Part shown: positions 11,192 through 24,897 of the stretch, in pieces
Layout of the letters: the number at the start of each line of letters is the position of its first letter
Position numbering within the stretch: position 1 is the stretch's first letter
Source of the DNA: Axinella damicornis
Lineage: Eukaryota; Porifera; Demospongiae; Axinellida; Axinellidae
Reading direction: 5' to 3'
DNA length: 64,000 nt
Assembly: GCA_963931865.1 (NCBI GenBank)
Contig: OZ007505.1
Location: 9,592,576-9,656,575 of the forward strand
Made by a program: the position numbers and the translations under genes
The notes under the pieces: model-generated
Database searches by the model: none
What the model was told of the DNA's origin: nothing
The model's input: only the letters and a program-made list of their open reading frames with translations

Positions 11192-13973
11192 ATGCAGAGA
11201 TTCCTATCCATGTTCGAGAATCAGTACTCTGGAGAGGTATGTAGCCGGCTGGCAGCTGCCACCATCATTTAGTAGCCTGATATAGCTGTAACAAGTTTGT
11301 GTTTTATTTTGTAATCAGAACACTATTGAACCTGGGTAATAGGGATTCTGTATATGGAGGAAAACGCGTGTCAAGATAATTTGTATGCCAACTGATCACT
11401 GGTTGCAACATGGGTGACCAAAATTATTGCTCTAATTAGCACTCTTGACTTGATTATAATTTATGCCTGTTGCATGCATGCCACCGTACAAAGTCCCTCA
11501 CTGCATTCTACATAGTATTCTCCGCTTCGTGTACTGCATTGTACATAGTCAAGTCATGTGATGTATGTCCCAGTCAGCGAGCATGGCAGCTGGGACAATG
11601 ATTAATTGATGTTGCAATTCTATCAACAATCTACAAACTCTGATACCAATCCCACCCACTACCCGATAATTATATTGATGTATCGGCAATATGAAGTTCA
11701 CAATAGAGTGGTTGCAATTACATCACAAAACCATGTGACTGAGTACTTCCGTATGGCAAAAGAATGTGGAGTTCAATGGCAGCTGAACGAAAACTACTGA
11801 CTCGCTTGTACTCCAGGTTGTGTAGCTGCTCGATCTAATCGGCATGGTAACTGCACTACAGCGACAGTTCACACAGTAGTACTTCGTAAGTTCCGAGCTG
11901 CTTGCGTTTCTAAGATCACTGTAGAAATCACTACTTTTGCCATACAGTCTTATGAGAGAAATGGAGTTTAACGGAGGGCGTTTCGGTTGTTTTACGGCCG
12001 GTGACGTCACTTGCAAGCACTCTATAATCGATATGCAGAACTGTAGTATCGTCCCAGCACTACCTAAATGTGTCCGGAAATGTTTCTTATAAATGTTTTA
12101 TATTATCCATAAAAATGTTTTACAGCAGCTTACTGTATTACCTCTGACCTGACATGTCCAGAGAAAGATGGAGCTGATAGAAGTTTGACAACCACAAAAA
12201 AAAATCCAGCCAAAATTTCCAATTCCACCCTCCCCTAACCTCATTCCCAGGCTCCTCCCCAGCTTTTTGTTGCATACTGTACAGAGCCTGGGAATGAGGC
12301 TACCCTCCCCCCTCTTGTCCACATGTAGCACTGTTCCCAGGCCACACATCCTGGGAACAAGGTTAGTCCACATGCACCTCCTTCCCTTTGTGTTTCAACC
12401 TGTAAGGCTGCTGTCTAGTATCCCCTGGAGTTGGCTTATCCAAATGTGATAGTTTGCCCAGTCTCTTCACTTCATAATCATGTAAGTATGCAAAGTGTAA
12501 TGGCACACTGATTGGATAAAAAAAATCTGTTACGTTAGCAACAACATTTAATTATGTCAACAAAAGACCACACCTACATTTCACAGCCTCTTTACATATG
12601 CGGCTGAAGTGTCGTATTGTCTACCGCTTTCCAGGGTACAATTCATAGCGGCACTGCCTTCCTGTTGGGACTGATCTCATTCTCATCCCTGTAATAGCTA
12701 GGGTCATCTTTGGGGGTGAAAAGTGTGTCCTGATTAGCATAGTGTTCTCATTTCAGGAAGAGTGATTCCTTGATGGAGTGTCCTGTTTGAAAACGGAAGT
12801 CCTTGATTCTCCTTTTTGGAGGAGCTCCCTTGCCACGTTTCCAAGGCCCTGCCCAGTTTTTCATCGCTTGCAGTATGGAAATGCAGGAGAGGGCCTGGTA
12901 TCTTTCCTCACATGAATGACAGCAGGATAGAAAGGTTGTTTGATTGAGCGTGGGCGCACTGGGGCTCAGAACAGCAAGAAGAGGTAACGTATCAAGCTAG
13001 CAGGAGGCGCCTGTCATACACACCAAACGTTGAACGTATAGTCGGTTGAACAATATGCAAAACATCGCTTTTTCAATCAGAACACTTTTGCCATTTCTCA
13101 ATTACGTCATGCTCACGTGAGGAAAGATACCAGGCCCTCTCACGTGTTTCCGTACTGCAAGCGTTGAAAAGCTGGGCAGGGCCTGGGAATGAGGCTAGGA
13201 GCTCCCTTCATATACCACTTCGCTAAACTCACAATCCTAAGCCCTTCTAGATGCCTGTTTGCAGTGTCCATAACTGGAAGTGATGGTTGAAGCCACCCTG
13301 GAGGTCTAGTTGTGTTGATTCCTGGCAATCTGAGATTACCAGCCATCTGATTGGTTACACAGCCATCCTGATTGCCAGCTAGCTATGCTTGTAGGACTGC
13401 CATCACGTGGTGGTGGAGCAGTGGTGGTGGAGCAGCTGTCGTTGTTGTTCTATTCTGTCATTGTTGTTCTACTCGTATGGGTGCTTCCCTGTTAGACACC
13501 ATTCCTACCATTCTCTGTTCTTGCGTTGGTATGGTATTTTGACCTTAGTGACACACACACACAATGGCTCAATTATCCAAAGGGCTCTGGTTTGTACTCT
13601 AGAGGAATGATTGGAGACTGAATCCTGTCGTCTTTTATTTGGACCTCCTAGTTAGGTTTGAACCAGAGCTGGGCATTATATTGTTGTATTGCGTGGAAAC
13701 AGTATTGATCGATATCATGGTGGGTGGCAATGCATGTAGATTATCTTCCACTCAGAACGGTGATATATAGTTTTCCGAAAATTCGCATCCAACTTCCCCG
13801 CAAAATTAAACTTTACCCCCCACTCCCACCCCAACCAGATGCAGATCAAGCTAATTAATAAAGACTTGGATGGAGAACAATACATACAGTTGTAATGACG
13901 ACGTGACGATAACAACAACAACAAAAAGGACACCTGTAGAGGTGGGCCACATTGCCCACTCTCAGTGCTGAGC

Positions 13974-14007
<34 letters not shown>

Positions 14008-14967
14008 CTCCCCCTCCCTCCCCCCTCAAGTTCGTATGGTATGGAATTTCCAATGCTCCATGCGTAGCAATACAATACAATACATTAATCACTAATGGAA
14101 TCCTATGTAGATGGACATATCATGTACAGAAAGAGTACTTAGGCTTTCCATCCCATTGAGACTATCAGATGGTTCGATCTCAGCTCCAGCCATATGCTTT
14201 CCAGAAGTTGATTTAGCAGGCACAACGTTCACCCCACAAGGCATCACAAATTTTTGGACAACTCATACGGTACTTATTACTTGTACCTCTTGTTTTGGGG
14301 GCTTGTGTAAAAGCCAGACTGCCTCACCAAAAATGTGAGCCAAAAAAAGAATGAACAAGTACAGTATTTGCATGTTGAACGTACTTCCGGTATGCTAAAG
14401 CGAATGTATTCCCAGATTCCCAGATGCGCAAGGCATATTTGGTGATCTGGGTGATCCGGCAGTCTGGCTTTACACAAGCCCCTCCTGTGGTGTGTGGGTT
14501 GCTTCCAGCTAATCCCTCACTTGAGTGAATGGATTCCAGCACTGTCTGAGACCAATACGTTTGGCTTCACTTTCCAGCCTTGTGTAGCCTCGTTCCCAGG
14601 CCACGTGGAGTAGAGGCTAGCTGTTGTGATGTAATTGGACACTATCTCCCCAACTAGACAAGGCTCACAAGCAGGAGTCCTGTAGTAAATTCCTGGAACA
14701 GATATTGATCTGTGACATCATAATATTATGTAGTAAACAAATTATGATTATCCTAATCACAGCATGACTGTGTAAACTGTTACTAGATGCTATGATCATT
14801 GTAAAGGTGACCATGGGGACTAGGGGATGTCTTGGAATTGAAATGTGGAAGTATGTCTGAGTATATCACCATTTACATACATACACGCACACCCACACAT
14901 ATGCATACACACGCACACACACACACACACACACACATGCACACACGCACACACACACATGCACACA

Positions 14968-15023
<56 letters not shown>

Positions 15024-18000
15024 CAGGTATCTGCTGCCAGGTCCGGTAGCCAAGAGAGCCTCAAACTGAGCAGAGCTGAGCAGGAACTGAGGAAGTGCCT
15101 TGGAAGCGACACAGACGAAAGGCTACTCAAAGGCAAGCAGCTGCCAAACAGGGACTGTGCTATGTTTGTCATCTTCATCCAGTATTGCAACAAACCTGGC
15201 ACACTGTTTGTTAATTGACAGTGTCAAGTGTGTGTGCTTTCTGTGAACACTTTGAATCACTGCACAATACTTTCAGTATGTTCAGCAAAGTACATATGCT
15301 TCATGCTTGGCTTCATAATACTAGGCTTCATCATACTAAGGTTGCATGGGGCACCCTCAGACTGCAAGTGTACTTTGCAATTGTCAGGGTTTTACCCTTC
15401 CTTCTCTGTTGCTACATGTAGACTACTCCTGTGCATGGCAGAGGGAGTTTCTTCTTCAGGGGCACCTCTACATCACCCCAAACTATTTCTGCTTCTACTC
15501 TAGCATCTTGGGATGGGAGACAAAGGTAAACCAACCTCTCCTCCCTCCCTCCCTCACTCCCTCCCTCCCTCCATCCCTCCATCCCTCCCCCCTCCCTCCC
15601 TCCCTCCTCCCTCCCTCCCTCCATCCCTCCATCCCTCCCCCCTCCCTCCCTCCCTCCTCCCTCCCTCCCTCCCTCCCTCCCTCCCTCCCTCCCTCCCTCC
15701 CTCCCTCCCTCCACCACTGGTATTTTAAAGGGGGTTGCTGTAGTGGCCAGTCAATATGGTCTGGGGATATGCCCCTCAGATAGGTTTGTGCTACCATAAA
15801 ATTGTCTTCACTGAATGCGGTCTTTGTTGTGTTTAGCATCATTGCAATCTCACCAGTAACTTGTCTGGCAATTGTATTATGAGGTTGCAGTGACAGCTAG
15901 ATGACTAGCAGGCCAGATTTGTAATTTCAACCATTCTAAAGTTCTTTTCGAATCAAGAGCAATTTACCAGCTGGCTGCATGAAGTGTGCGGCCAGCTGGG
16001 TCTAAAGTAGCCTCCACGCCTGGGTTCGAGGCTGGTTCTAAGGTTGCTCTGCTGCTTCTGTGTCTGTTTGTTTGTTGTGCGTCTACGAATATCACTTGCG
16101 CATAATGGCATTGGCATGGGTTGCTAGGCGACCGGAAATACATCTGATGAGAGTTGGAGTTGCAACATTGTGACATCTGGTGGCAGGAGCAGAAGCAATG
16201 TGGATGCAGAGTGCTGAGAAGGGTGATAAATTGGCAGCTTCTTGTCATTGAATTCCGTTGTGTGCAAACTTTACGACACAGTCTAGACAATTTCCTTTTG
16301 GTACACAGGAAGGTTATATTCTGCTGCTGTAGAAATCTCACCACAGGGTATGGCTGGCTCAAGACATTGAATTTGGCAAACTTAGTCTACACAATTTCCT
16401 AGCAATTGAATTGAGTGCAAGCTTTACAACATAGTCTAGACAATTTCCCTTCAATGCCACAGCAGTGGAAGGTTTGGTAGTTCTTGTGGCATTGTGGAGC
16501 AAAGATTAGTGTCTGAGTTAGGAAATGAGTATTATGTAATGAACAGTGGAAGTCTCACCAATGGTTACGTACGGCTGGTTTGAGCATAGATAATCTATAC
16601 CTGCAGGTATACATTATCTATGGTTTGAGACACTAATGTGGGGATCAGGTGACACGTGATTGTAGACATGATCAGAATCAGGTGATATGTGATTGTAGAC
16701 ATGCCGGGATCAGGTGACTCATGACCGTTAAAATGACAAGGGACTTGTTCTGCAGTACGTAATATGAAGAAATGGTTGTATGAACGACTGCTTCCATTAC
16801 ATGTGATATCCATGCCAGCATATAAATATATGTGTAGGAAGCAATTTCACTTTGGGTGGGCAGACCTACTTGAGCCTTATAACGATATTCATGTACATAC
16901 GTAGTGCAAGGGGCCATAATTCTTGAATTCATAACTAGCTACATGTAGATCGAGCTGAACAACAATGACATAATAAGCCATCAGACTACGCTGTTGATTC
17001 TTGGTATCGAGATGACCATCACGTATCTTAGTACACTTATTACATTTCCTATCACATTCCTTGGTTGTTGTAATGGGACTTGATGCACACTCAGTTATGT
17101 CTGGCCTCCCGAGGGGTGGAGGGGAAAAGAAAGCACTTCATCAGTGAAGCAACGGGTAAAGAAAGCACTTCCCCAGTGAAGCAACAGGTTCGTTGCTTCA
17201 CTGATGAAGTGCTTTCTTTACCCCTCCTCCCCTTGGGAGACCAGCCTTTGGCTGACAGGGCTTCGAGATAAAACTTACGTTACCTTACCTTACGGAGTTC
17301 ACCTGCTGCTGTCGTCTCCTGTTGTCCTTGTTACACATGTAAATCTGATGTGCGTACACGAGTACTAAAATAATGTGACAAGGGATCTGCTTAGCTACCT
17401 CCTGCAATGACTTCTGTTAAGTGCCTCCTTCAATGGCTTCTGTTGAGATCCTTGAGAGTGTATGCATGTACTTTGTGCTACTCATTGTACTACACTTACA
17501 ATGGCTTCTGTTAACCCTTTGCCCCCGAGGCGCATGCGCAGAAATCAATCGCGTGGTTACACAAACGCTAATGAAAAATGGCGATTTTTGTGTTGTATCG
17601 ATTCATTGGCATTGTATCTTGTAAAATAGCTGAGTTCAGGTATTGATAGTTATACTTATTTGGCTTGAAAACAAACCTGCTTCGTTCCTGAAGTAGTCCC
17701 GCGACTTGACAGTGAGGCCTGGGAAAGACACAACGGTGGAAACGCGGGTTGTCGCTGAGCTCTCGAGAATGACGGCAAAACCACAGCAGAGGTTGGCTGA
17801 CTGGCCCAGCAACGGTAGGTTACCAGTGTGGGTGAGCTAACTGGCTAGTACAAACTCGATACAACAACTTGCTCGTAGGATATAAGCTGTAATATGCCGT
17901 CACTAAGTACACATCGATCGACAAGTAAACTTTTAACGCGATTTGTGGGGAAAGTCCCTATGGAAAGCCACAGCTAATTATGCTTCGCTCAACTTCCTGT

Positions 18001-20049
18001 GACACGTAAATCACTTATCCAAAGTCCGATCGCGTAGCTATGGCGATAAATAGCCGGAATCCAGTTTCGGGCGCATACGGGCGCTCTCAGGGTTTTAGCA
18101 CGTGAAAAATTCGGGCGCATACGGGCGCTATCGGGTTGAAAGGGTTATTAATTAAGTACCTGATGGCTCTGCATATTGCACGAGGGATGGGCACGAATTT
18201 CTTTTAGAATATTAGGCTAGGCTGTAATTCTTTCCCAGGCTGAAAATAGGGTGTGACGCCATTCATGTGTATGTATTCAACACGGCGGTGCTGGTAGACA
18301 CAGGCGTAGTACATTGACAAACTCCCTGGAGGACTGTGTGGGGTCTACTGTAATGTTACAGTGTAATGAGTGAAGTGTTGCTTGTTCCTGTATATGTTTC
18401 GGTCATTCAGATTCCATTTGCAGTTAGTATATCCTGTAGTGGCAGTCATTAGGTGGTCGGTAGTCGTACCTAACATGATGCATCTTAGACATACATGACA
18501 TGTCCCGGTCATTGCCATGGCTGAATTGTGTTACTGATGTATGTCCTAATGCTCCTTCAATGCCTTTGAGCAATGGTGACTGGAGCAGTTCAGCTGTGTG
18601 AAGTTCTACGTCTCGGCTATGTCTGAAGACTGCAATGAGGCAATTAAGTCCTTTCATGGCCATTGCTGCACTTGAGTAGTTCCCTGTTGGTCCGTATGTC
18701 CGGTATGCCACGCTCCATTGACACACTGTGGGTAGCTGGATTGTGTGTAGCCTGAACAAGAGGTTCTACGTGTTTGTCACTAATGTGCCCTGTCGCTGCA
18801 TTGTTTCATGATGTACCATTCCAGCTCTAATTGAATTTTAGATTATGACAATGCTAATTGCATATTGCTGAAGTGATCCAGGAGGTAGTTAGTCTCATTC
18901 CTAGATCCTCCCCAGTGACCTGGGAATGAGACTAAAATAGCAGACTTACACAACGAGATAGCAGTCCTACGAGAATACTGTAGTCGCTCGTTATTTCGCG
19001 CATGCACCGATATCTCCACAGGGAGGAAATATGCGGCTATAAACGAGATGCGCTTACTTTCGAGTGAGTACATTCTTCGAATAGGAAATGCGCTTCATTT
19101 TGAATTACAGCTTTTTTCCCCCCACTCTGTAGGATCAATAACAGCCGAGTTTCTGCAAGAAGACTTAGTGCTTAATAAAGACTAGCTGGGACGAGAGTCG
19201 GACATGCACCTAGCAGTGAATATGCGCCTATAAGTGAGCTGTGCCTAATTATGAGTGACTACCCGTGCAATGAGAATGCTATGCAGTGAGACTACTGGGT
19301 AAATGACATTGGGGCCAGCTTGAGCAAGCTGCATGCATTTTAGCCACCGAGGAGAGGTTGTGGAATGGAAAGTTGCTGAATGTCACTCAGTGAGGTGACA
19401 CTCATGAGTTGCGGAAGGTTTTCATGCTGGTCCTGGGCCCCATTAATGAGGGATGGTGATATGATATGACATCAATAATAAGATAGCTAGCATACCTACA
19501 CAAGTCGTTATCTCAGTGCACGAGTGAGCCGGAGAGAGAAGATGGCGTGCCAATCCCTTAGCACTGTACTCATCTGCCAGTGATCTCCTAGGAAGGCATC
19601 CCACCTCAAACTTGGTGATTTGGATTCTGTGCCCTACACTGGTTTCCCACAACATGTGATTGATCATTCCAGGAGCTTTTGAGTGCCGCGAAGCGGGCTC
19701 CTGATCGTTCAAATATACTTTATTTGCTGGAAGCTATGTAAAAGTGAGAACTAAATTTTAGTAACACGCGGCTGTGGTATTGGCTAGGGGAGTTGTAAAC
19801 TATTCAAATTTTGGTCAGATTGTTTTGCCTATGAGAAACAAAACTTTTGAGCTCGTCATACTGAAACAGACTAGACAGCTGACAGTTTTAATCGGCTTAC
19901 CAATCTTAAACAATGCATGTTTTTTTGTTGTCCCTCCCCCCCCCCATTCCCAGACTAACATCCGTTGCCATGACATCACAGCTATTACTAAAGAGAAGAC
20001 AGCCAAATTATTTCCAAATGTCATTGTGATCATGGCAGGAGACAAGAAG

Positions 20050-20127
<78 letters not shown>

Positions 20128-20139
20128 CTGTGCCTGTAT

Positions 20140-20172
<33 letters not shown>

Positions 20173-23100
20173 CTGTGTGGGGTGTGTGTGGCTGTATCTC
20201 ATGACCTTATCAGGACAATTAACAGTTCCTGCAGGTCTTGTGCAACTGGTGAGGTTCACGTTGAGTCGGCAGTTCATTGCTGACTGTGCACTCAATTATT
20301 CTCAGTACCATAAACAGCACGTTTGAACGCTCTGTATCTCACATGGACACTCTGTATCTCCAGTACAAACAGAGTTCAAATACCAACAGTGAGAGGGATG
20401 CTTTGTCTTCGTTGACAAAAGTGTGCCCGTGCACATGCCTTTTCTTATGTGGGAAGTCCACCCCTCTCCTTTTATGGAAGTGGAGACATAATATGGTACA
20501 CTGTAAAGACATTGACCCAACATATTGTAACATGGACATAACGGAAGTGATACATGTACATGTAAACCCTTCCAGCTGCATAACACATGCAGGCTTCTGA
20601 TTGGCCAGTTGCTAACCATATCTGAGTAGGTTTTTGTTTACTGCATGTTCAGGAAGTGCCACATTTGTTACTAATGCATTCCCACACACTACTATATAGG
20701 TATTCCATGTAGTTGTACAAGGTTTGTGTACTGCATGCTAGCTAATTCAGGAGTGCTGCATTGTACTAATGTCATTGCTACATTCTCTCACACTCTCATA
20801 TCACAGTATGGGTTCTCGAGTTTCATGCAGCGCAACAAGATTTTTAAGGTCCTGGTCAAAGTATGGGAGAACTCATTATCAGATCATGTGAGTGGGTACA
20901 GGGTAGTAAAGTAGTAGGTGATTGTAGGATCATGTGAGTGGGTACAGGGTGCCTGATTGCAGGATCATGTGAGTGGTACAGGGTAGTAAAGTAGTGGGTG
21001 ATTGCAGGATCATGTGAGTGGGTACAGGGTGCCTGATTGCTGGATCATGTGAGTGGGTACAGGGTGCCAGATTGCTGGATCATGTGAGTGGGTACAGGGT
21101 AGTAAAGTGATTGCAGGATCATGTGAGTGGGTACAGGGTAGTAAAGTAGTGGGTGATTGCAGGATCATGTGAGTGGGTACAGGGTAGTAAAGTAGTGGGT
21201 GATTGCAGGATCATGTGAGTGGGTACAGGGTGCCTGATTGCAGGATCATGTGAGTGGGTACAAGGTGCCTGATTGCTGGATCATGTGAGTGGGTACAGGG
21301 TGCCTGATTGCTGGATCATGTGAGTGGGTACAGGGTAGTAAAGTAGTGGGTGATTGCAGGATCATGTGAGTGGGTACAGGGTGCCTGATTGCAGGATCAT
21401 GTGAGTGGGTACAAGGTGCCTGATTGCTGGATCATGTGAGTGGGTACAGGGTGCCTGATTGCTGGCTCATGTGAGTGGGTACAGGGTAGTAAAGTAGTGG
21501 GTGATTGCAGGATCATGTGAGTGGGTACAGGGTAGTAAAGTAGTGGGTGATTGCAGGATCATGTGAGTGGCCACAGGGTAGTAAAGTTGTGCGTGATTGC
21601 AGGATCATGTGAGTGGGTAAAGGGTGGCAAAAGAGCATGTGATTGCATGTGCTGCTGCAGATGTCATGTGACCACGGCACATTGGCTGTGTAGTCATGTG
21701 GCATGCACCAACAGGTTTAATATTCAGTGGTCTAGAGCAGAGCAAATTATAACGGTCGGTCATCGGACAAATGTCCGTGCATTTCCGTTCATTGTCCGTC
21801 CATTTACAGTGCTGGTCTGACAGAATGGCCGGACGGAAAACGCCCATCGAGCGCTAGCGAGGCAGGACCTTCCACAAAGTGTGACAAGCGCCAAGTGACA
21901 AAGGCTACGTTCGAAAAGTGGCAGCATGAGCACGAGCGGGACCATCAAACGCTGTCCTGGATTCGATGTGAACTCGAGCGAGACAAGCGCCACGTGGCTT
22001 CTCTCTACTGCGCGCCGTGTGTAAGAAGTACAAAAGCAGTCTGAAGAATTTCTGGAGGGCCTGGACCTCTGGTTCAACGAACCAAAAAGTGAGCACTGTG
22101 CTTGACCATGCTACTAGCGAGGTCCATAAGGCGGAAATGGCACGACTGCGAGCGCATCGCGCGAAGGCGAGTGGCGGGTCTGCAGTGCTGACATTGACGA
22201 TTGGGCGAAGCTTGTCGACTTTGGATCATGACACGCGGTCGCGAATGGAGAGGAAGTTCGATCTGTGCTTCGTTATGGCCAAACAGAGTATCGATATCCC
22301 CGTTGCCAAATATTCAGCGCTGGAAGAGCGCCGTGCGGTAGATGTAGGCCACGCCTATAGAACTCCCTTGTCGGCCAAGTCTTTCACTGGCTTCATTGCT
22401 AGAAGTCAGCGTCAGGGCTTCTTTAATTCACATTCCTGCGGAAGCCATTTCTTTGGGCTGCCAATAGATGGGACAACTGATGCAGGTGATGTGGAGGAGG
22501 AGCTCATAGCCATACTTTACTGTGCTAAAGATGGCAAATGACCACCAATAGTCGCTTCCTGTCCCTATTATAATGACTCGTGATTATAACAAATACCAAT
22601 TACTGAATGTGCACATTATGTGTAATTGTATTATGTATGAGCAACCAAATTTTAAACGTCCGGCCAGATTTTGCTAATGTCAGACCAAAACTGAAGTTGT
22701 TCTGACATTTGTCAGAACACCGGAAAATAATTATAATTTGCTCTGTAGAGTGAATACTTACAGCGCACACGTTGTTCGTTGACCCTTGGTGCCTGGCGCT
22801 TGTCACATCCAATCATTAACATGTAAATATCACATGTGATATCAAAAGGGGAGGAGCCAACAAACCGAAGTAGCTGAAATAATGATAGCCACCTTGACTT
22901 GTATCAATATCACAATAGCTTGCATTGTGTATGATGTATCTGCAGATGCCTTAGTTCACATTAGCTGCTTGGAGCATTTTTTGCCGACAGACAGACACTG
23001 CTTTACCACAGCTGCGCATGCACATACGGGGCAGGGGGGGTCGGACATGATGTCATAGTGGCCATGTGTGTTCTCATGCACCACATTTTTTGCTGACGTT

Positions 23101-24866
23101 GCTGATCTTCACTATGGCGTTTGCCATAGAGAATTTATCTTCGCAGTGTTGTCTAACGATAGCTAACTGCAGTGTATTTAAGAGTTGTTTGCAAACGAAT
23201 TGGTGCATTGTGCTGCGATCTTGAGTGAACCTCGGGGAACCTCGACGATTTCGGGAGTTTGCAACGACAGCCCCAGTGACAACACACAAACACAATCGTT
23301 GGGTGCGTCGTCTTTGAGAAGGTTTAAATAGCACCCGCAAAGACCTAGGAACAAAGTAGACACCCGAGACGCCAGACGCAGCCATGGCTTTCTTTGTACG
23401 TGGGTGGAAGGCCTATGCTTTGAGTCACGTGTTTATCATGCAGCCCTTGGAGTGTAATGAAATCATGTCCGACCCCGGGGTAATGAGATAGTGGACTCCC
23501 TCTGAAGGTGACCACGTACTGCACTCACCCTACGGAGAGACCTTGTTGTCATGATTATATCTGGCATTGCTAAAAACACACCAGGCCACCTTGGAACAAA
23601 GCTGGATTCACTCATTCCCAGGGCACCCACCTGGCAGGGCTGGCTGATTTTGTTGCTAGTGAGGATTTACACCCATCAGTCACGTACCCTAATACCTTCC
23701 CATCAATATCTCTCTCCTGCAGCCTCTTTCACCCGAAGACCTCTCACAGCAGCTGTCACTCCTCAAGAGTAAAGACAGCTCTCTACAGAAGTCCAAGGCC
23801 CCGCCCAACTTGCTCACCATTCCCTCTGCCAATGACGGCACTGCGGACACTTCTGATATGGACAGTCCTATGTGGCTCCGAAGTTCCTCCGCGACTTCCT
23901 CACCCACTGTCTCACCCTATCACCACAGACGAAACTCACCCATTCTGCTGAATAGCAGGTTTGATCTCTTGCCTAGCAGCACTACAGAAACGGAGACGGC
24001 ACTGGACTCGGAAGATATCATCAACCGCGCATCTAGTACCCCACTAACGGACAGTGAGGAAGATATTGACACCATCTGCGGTCTGATGAAGGGGCAGGGC
24101 ATCTTGGAAACCCTGTCTGAACATACGGGGGAGAGTGAGAGTGACTCCAGTAGCTTGGAATGGAGTGGTGAGGCCACTAGCCATTTGGTTCAGTCTCCCT
24201 CACTGATAGCACTGCGGCAGGAGTGGTCAGATGACGGTGATAGTGCACAAGAGCGGGAAGAGAACGACGGCATTTGTGTTGGCTCTGATGACTCCCTCTA
24301 TCACCAACTGAAGACAAAGTTGAGGTCAACTGGTGAGTTCATTCAGCATTAAGTGCTAAGTGAGAGGAAAGTGCTCATCAGTAAACTGGTGATGATTCAG
24401 TCATGTTGGGGGCAGAGTGGGAGTAAGCTCATGTACAGACGCCATAAGACATACTGTGCTGGCCGTCTCTATTCGGTGGACTGGACTGTGGGACTGGACT
24501 CACACAAAGTTGCACTCCATTTTGAAGCGTCAAACACTAGTAGAATATTAATTTTACATCACGTGAATTGAAGCTGACCATGACTCGGTATCAGGACTAA
24601 ATGCAGTTCCAGCAGCCCTTTCTGCCTGAGCTCATGCTCCAACAACGCACTGAATCGTCACATAGAGCTGCCTGGTGCTGGAGTGCTCACATTGGCAAAT
24701 GAGGGGAAGGATGTGTAATTATACTATTGAATCACCTCTTTACAGTAGTGCAAAGTAGTGGAAAGTAGCGGGAATTTAAAAAAATGGACTGCCTACCTCC
24801 AGGAAGTTGCCATGGTAATGGCTGATTTCCCAATTGAAGAGCACCTACTTCTCCACTAGCTTGGAA

Positions 24867-24897
<31 letters not shown>

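Larger units (their letters stand above)
15977..21640. repeat. Segmental duplication, copy 2
   Basis: Near-identical to 1-5558 at an offset of about 15.98 kb. This copy sits inside the GRAM gene (11192-25899) and supplies its exons 4 and 5. The match starts abruptly at 15977. On the right, copy 2 leaves the minisatellite near 21640 into unique sequence, whereas copy 1 disappears into a gap. Confidence 0.93.

Noticed and set aside
11723..12016. 97-codon minus-strand ORF with a CRE-like TGACGTCA near its start
   Set aside because: Within GRAM intron 1, with no domain or splice support; the palindromic site alone is not evidence of a gene.
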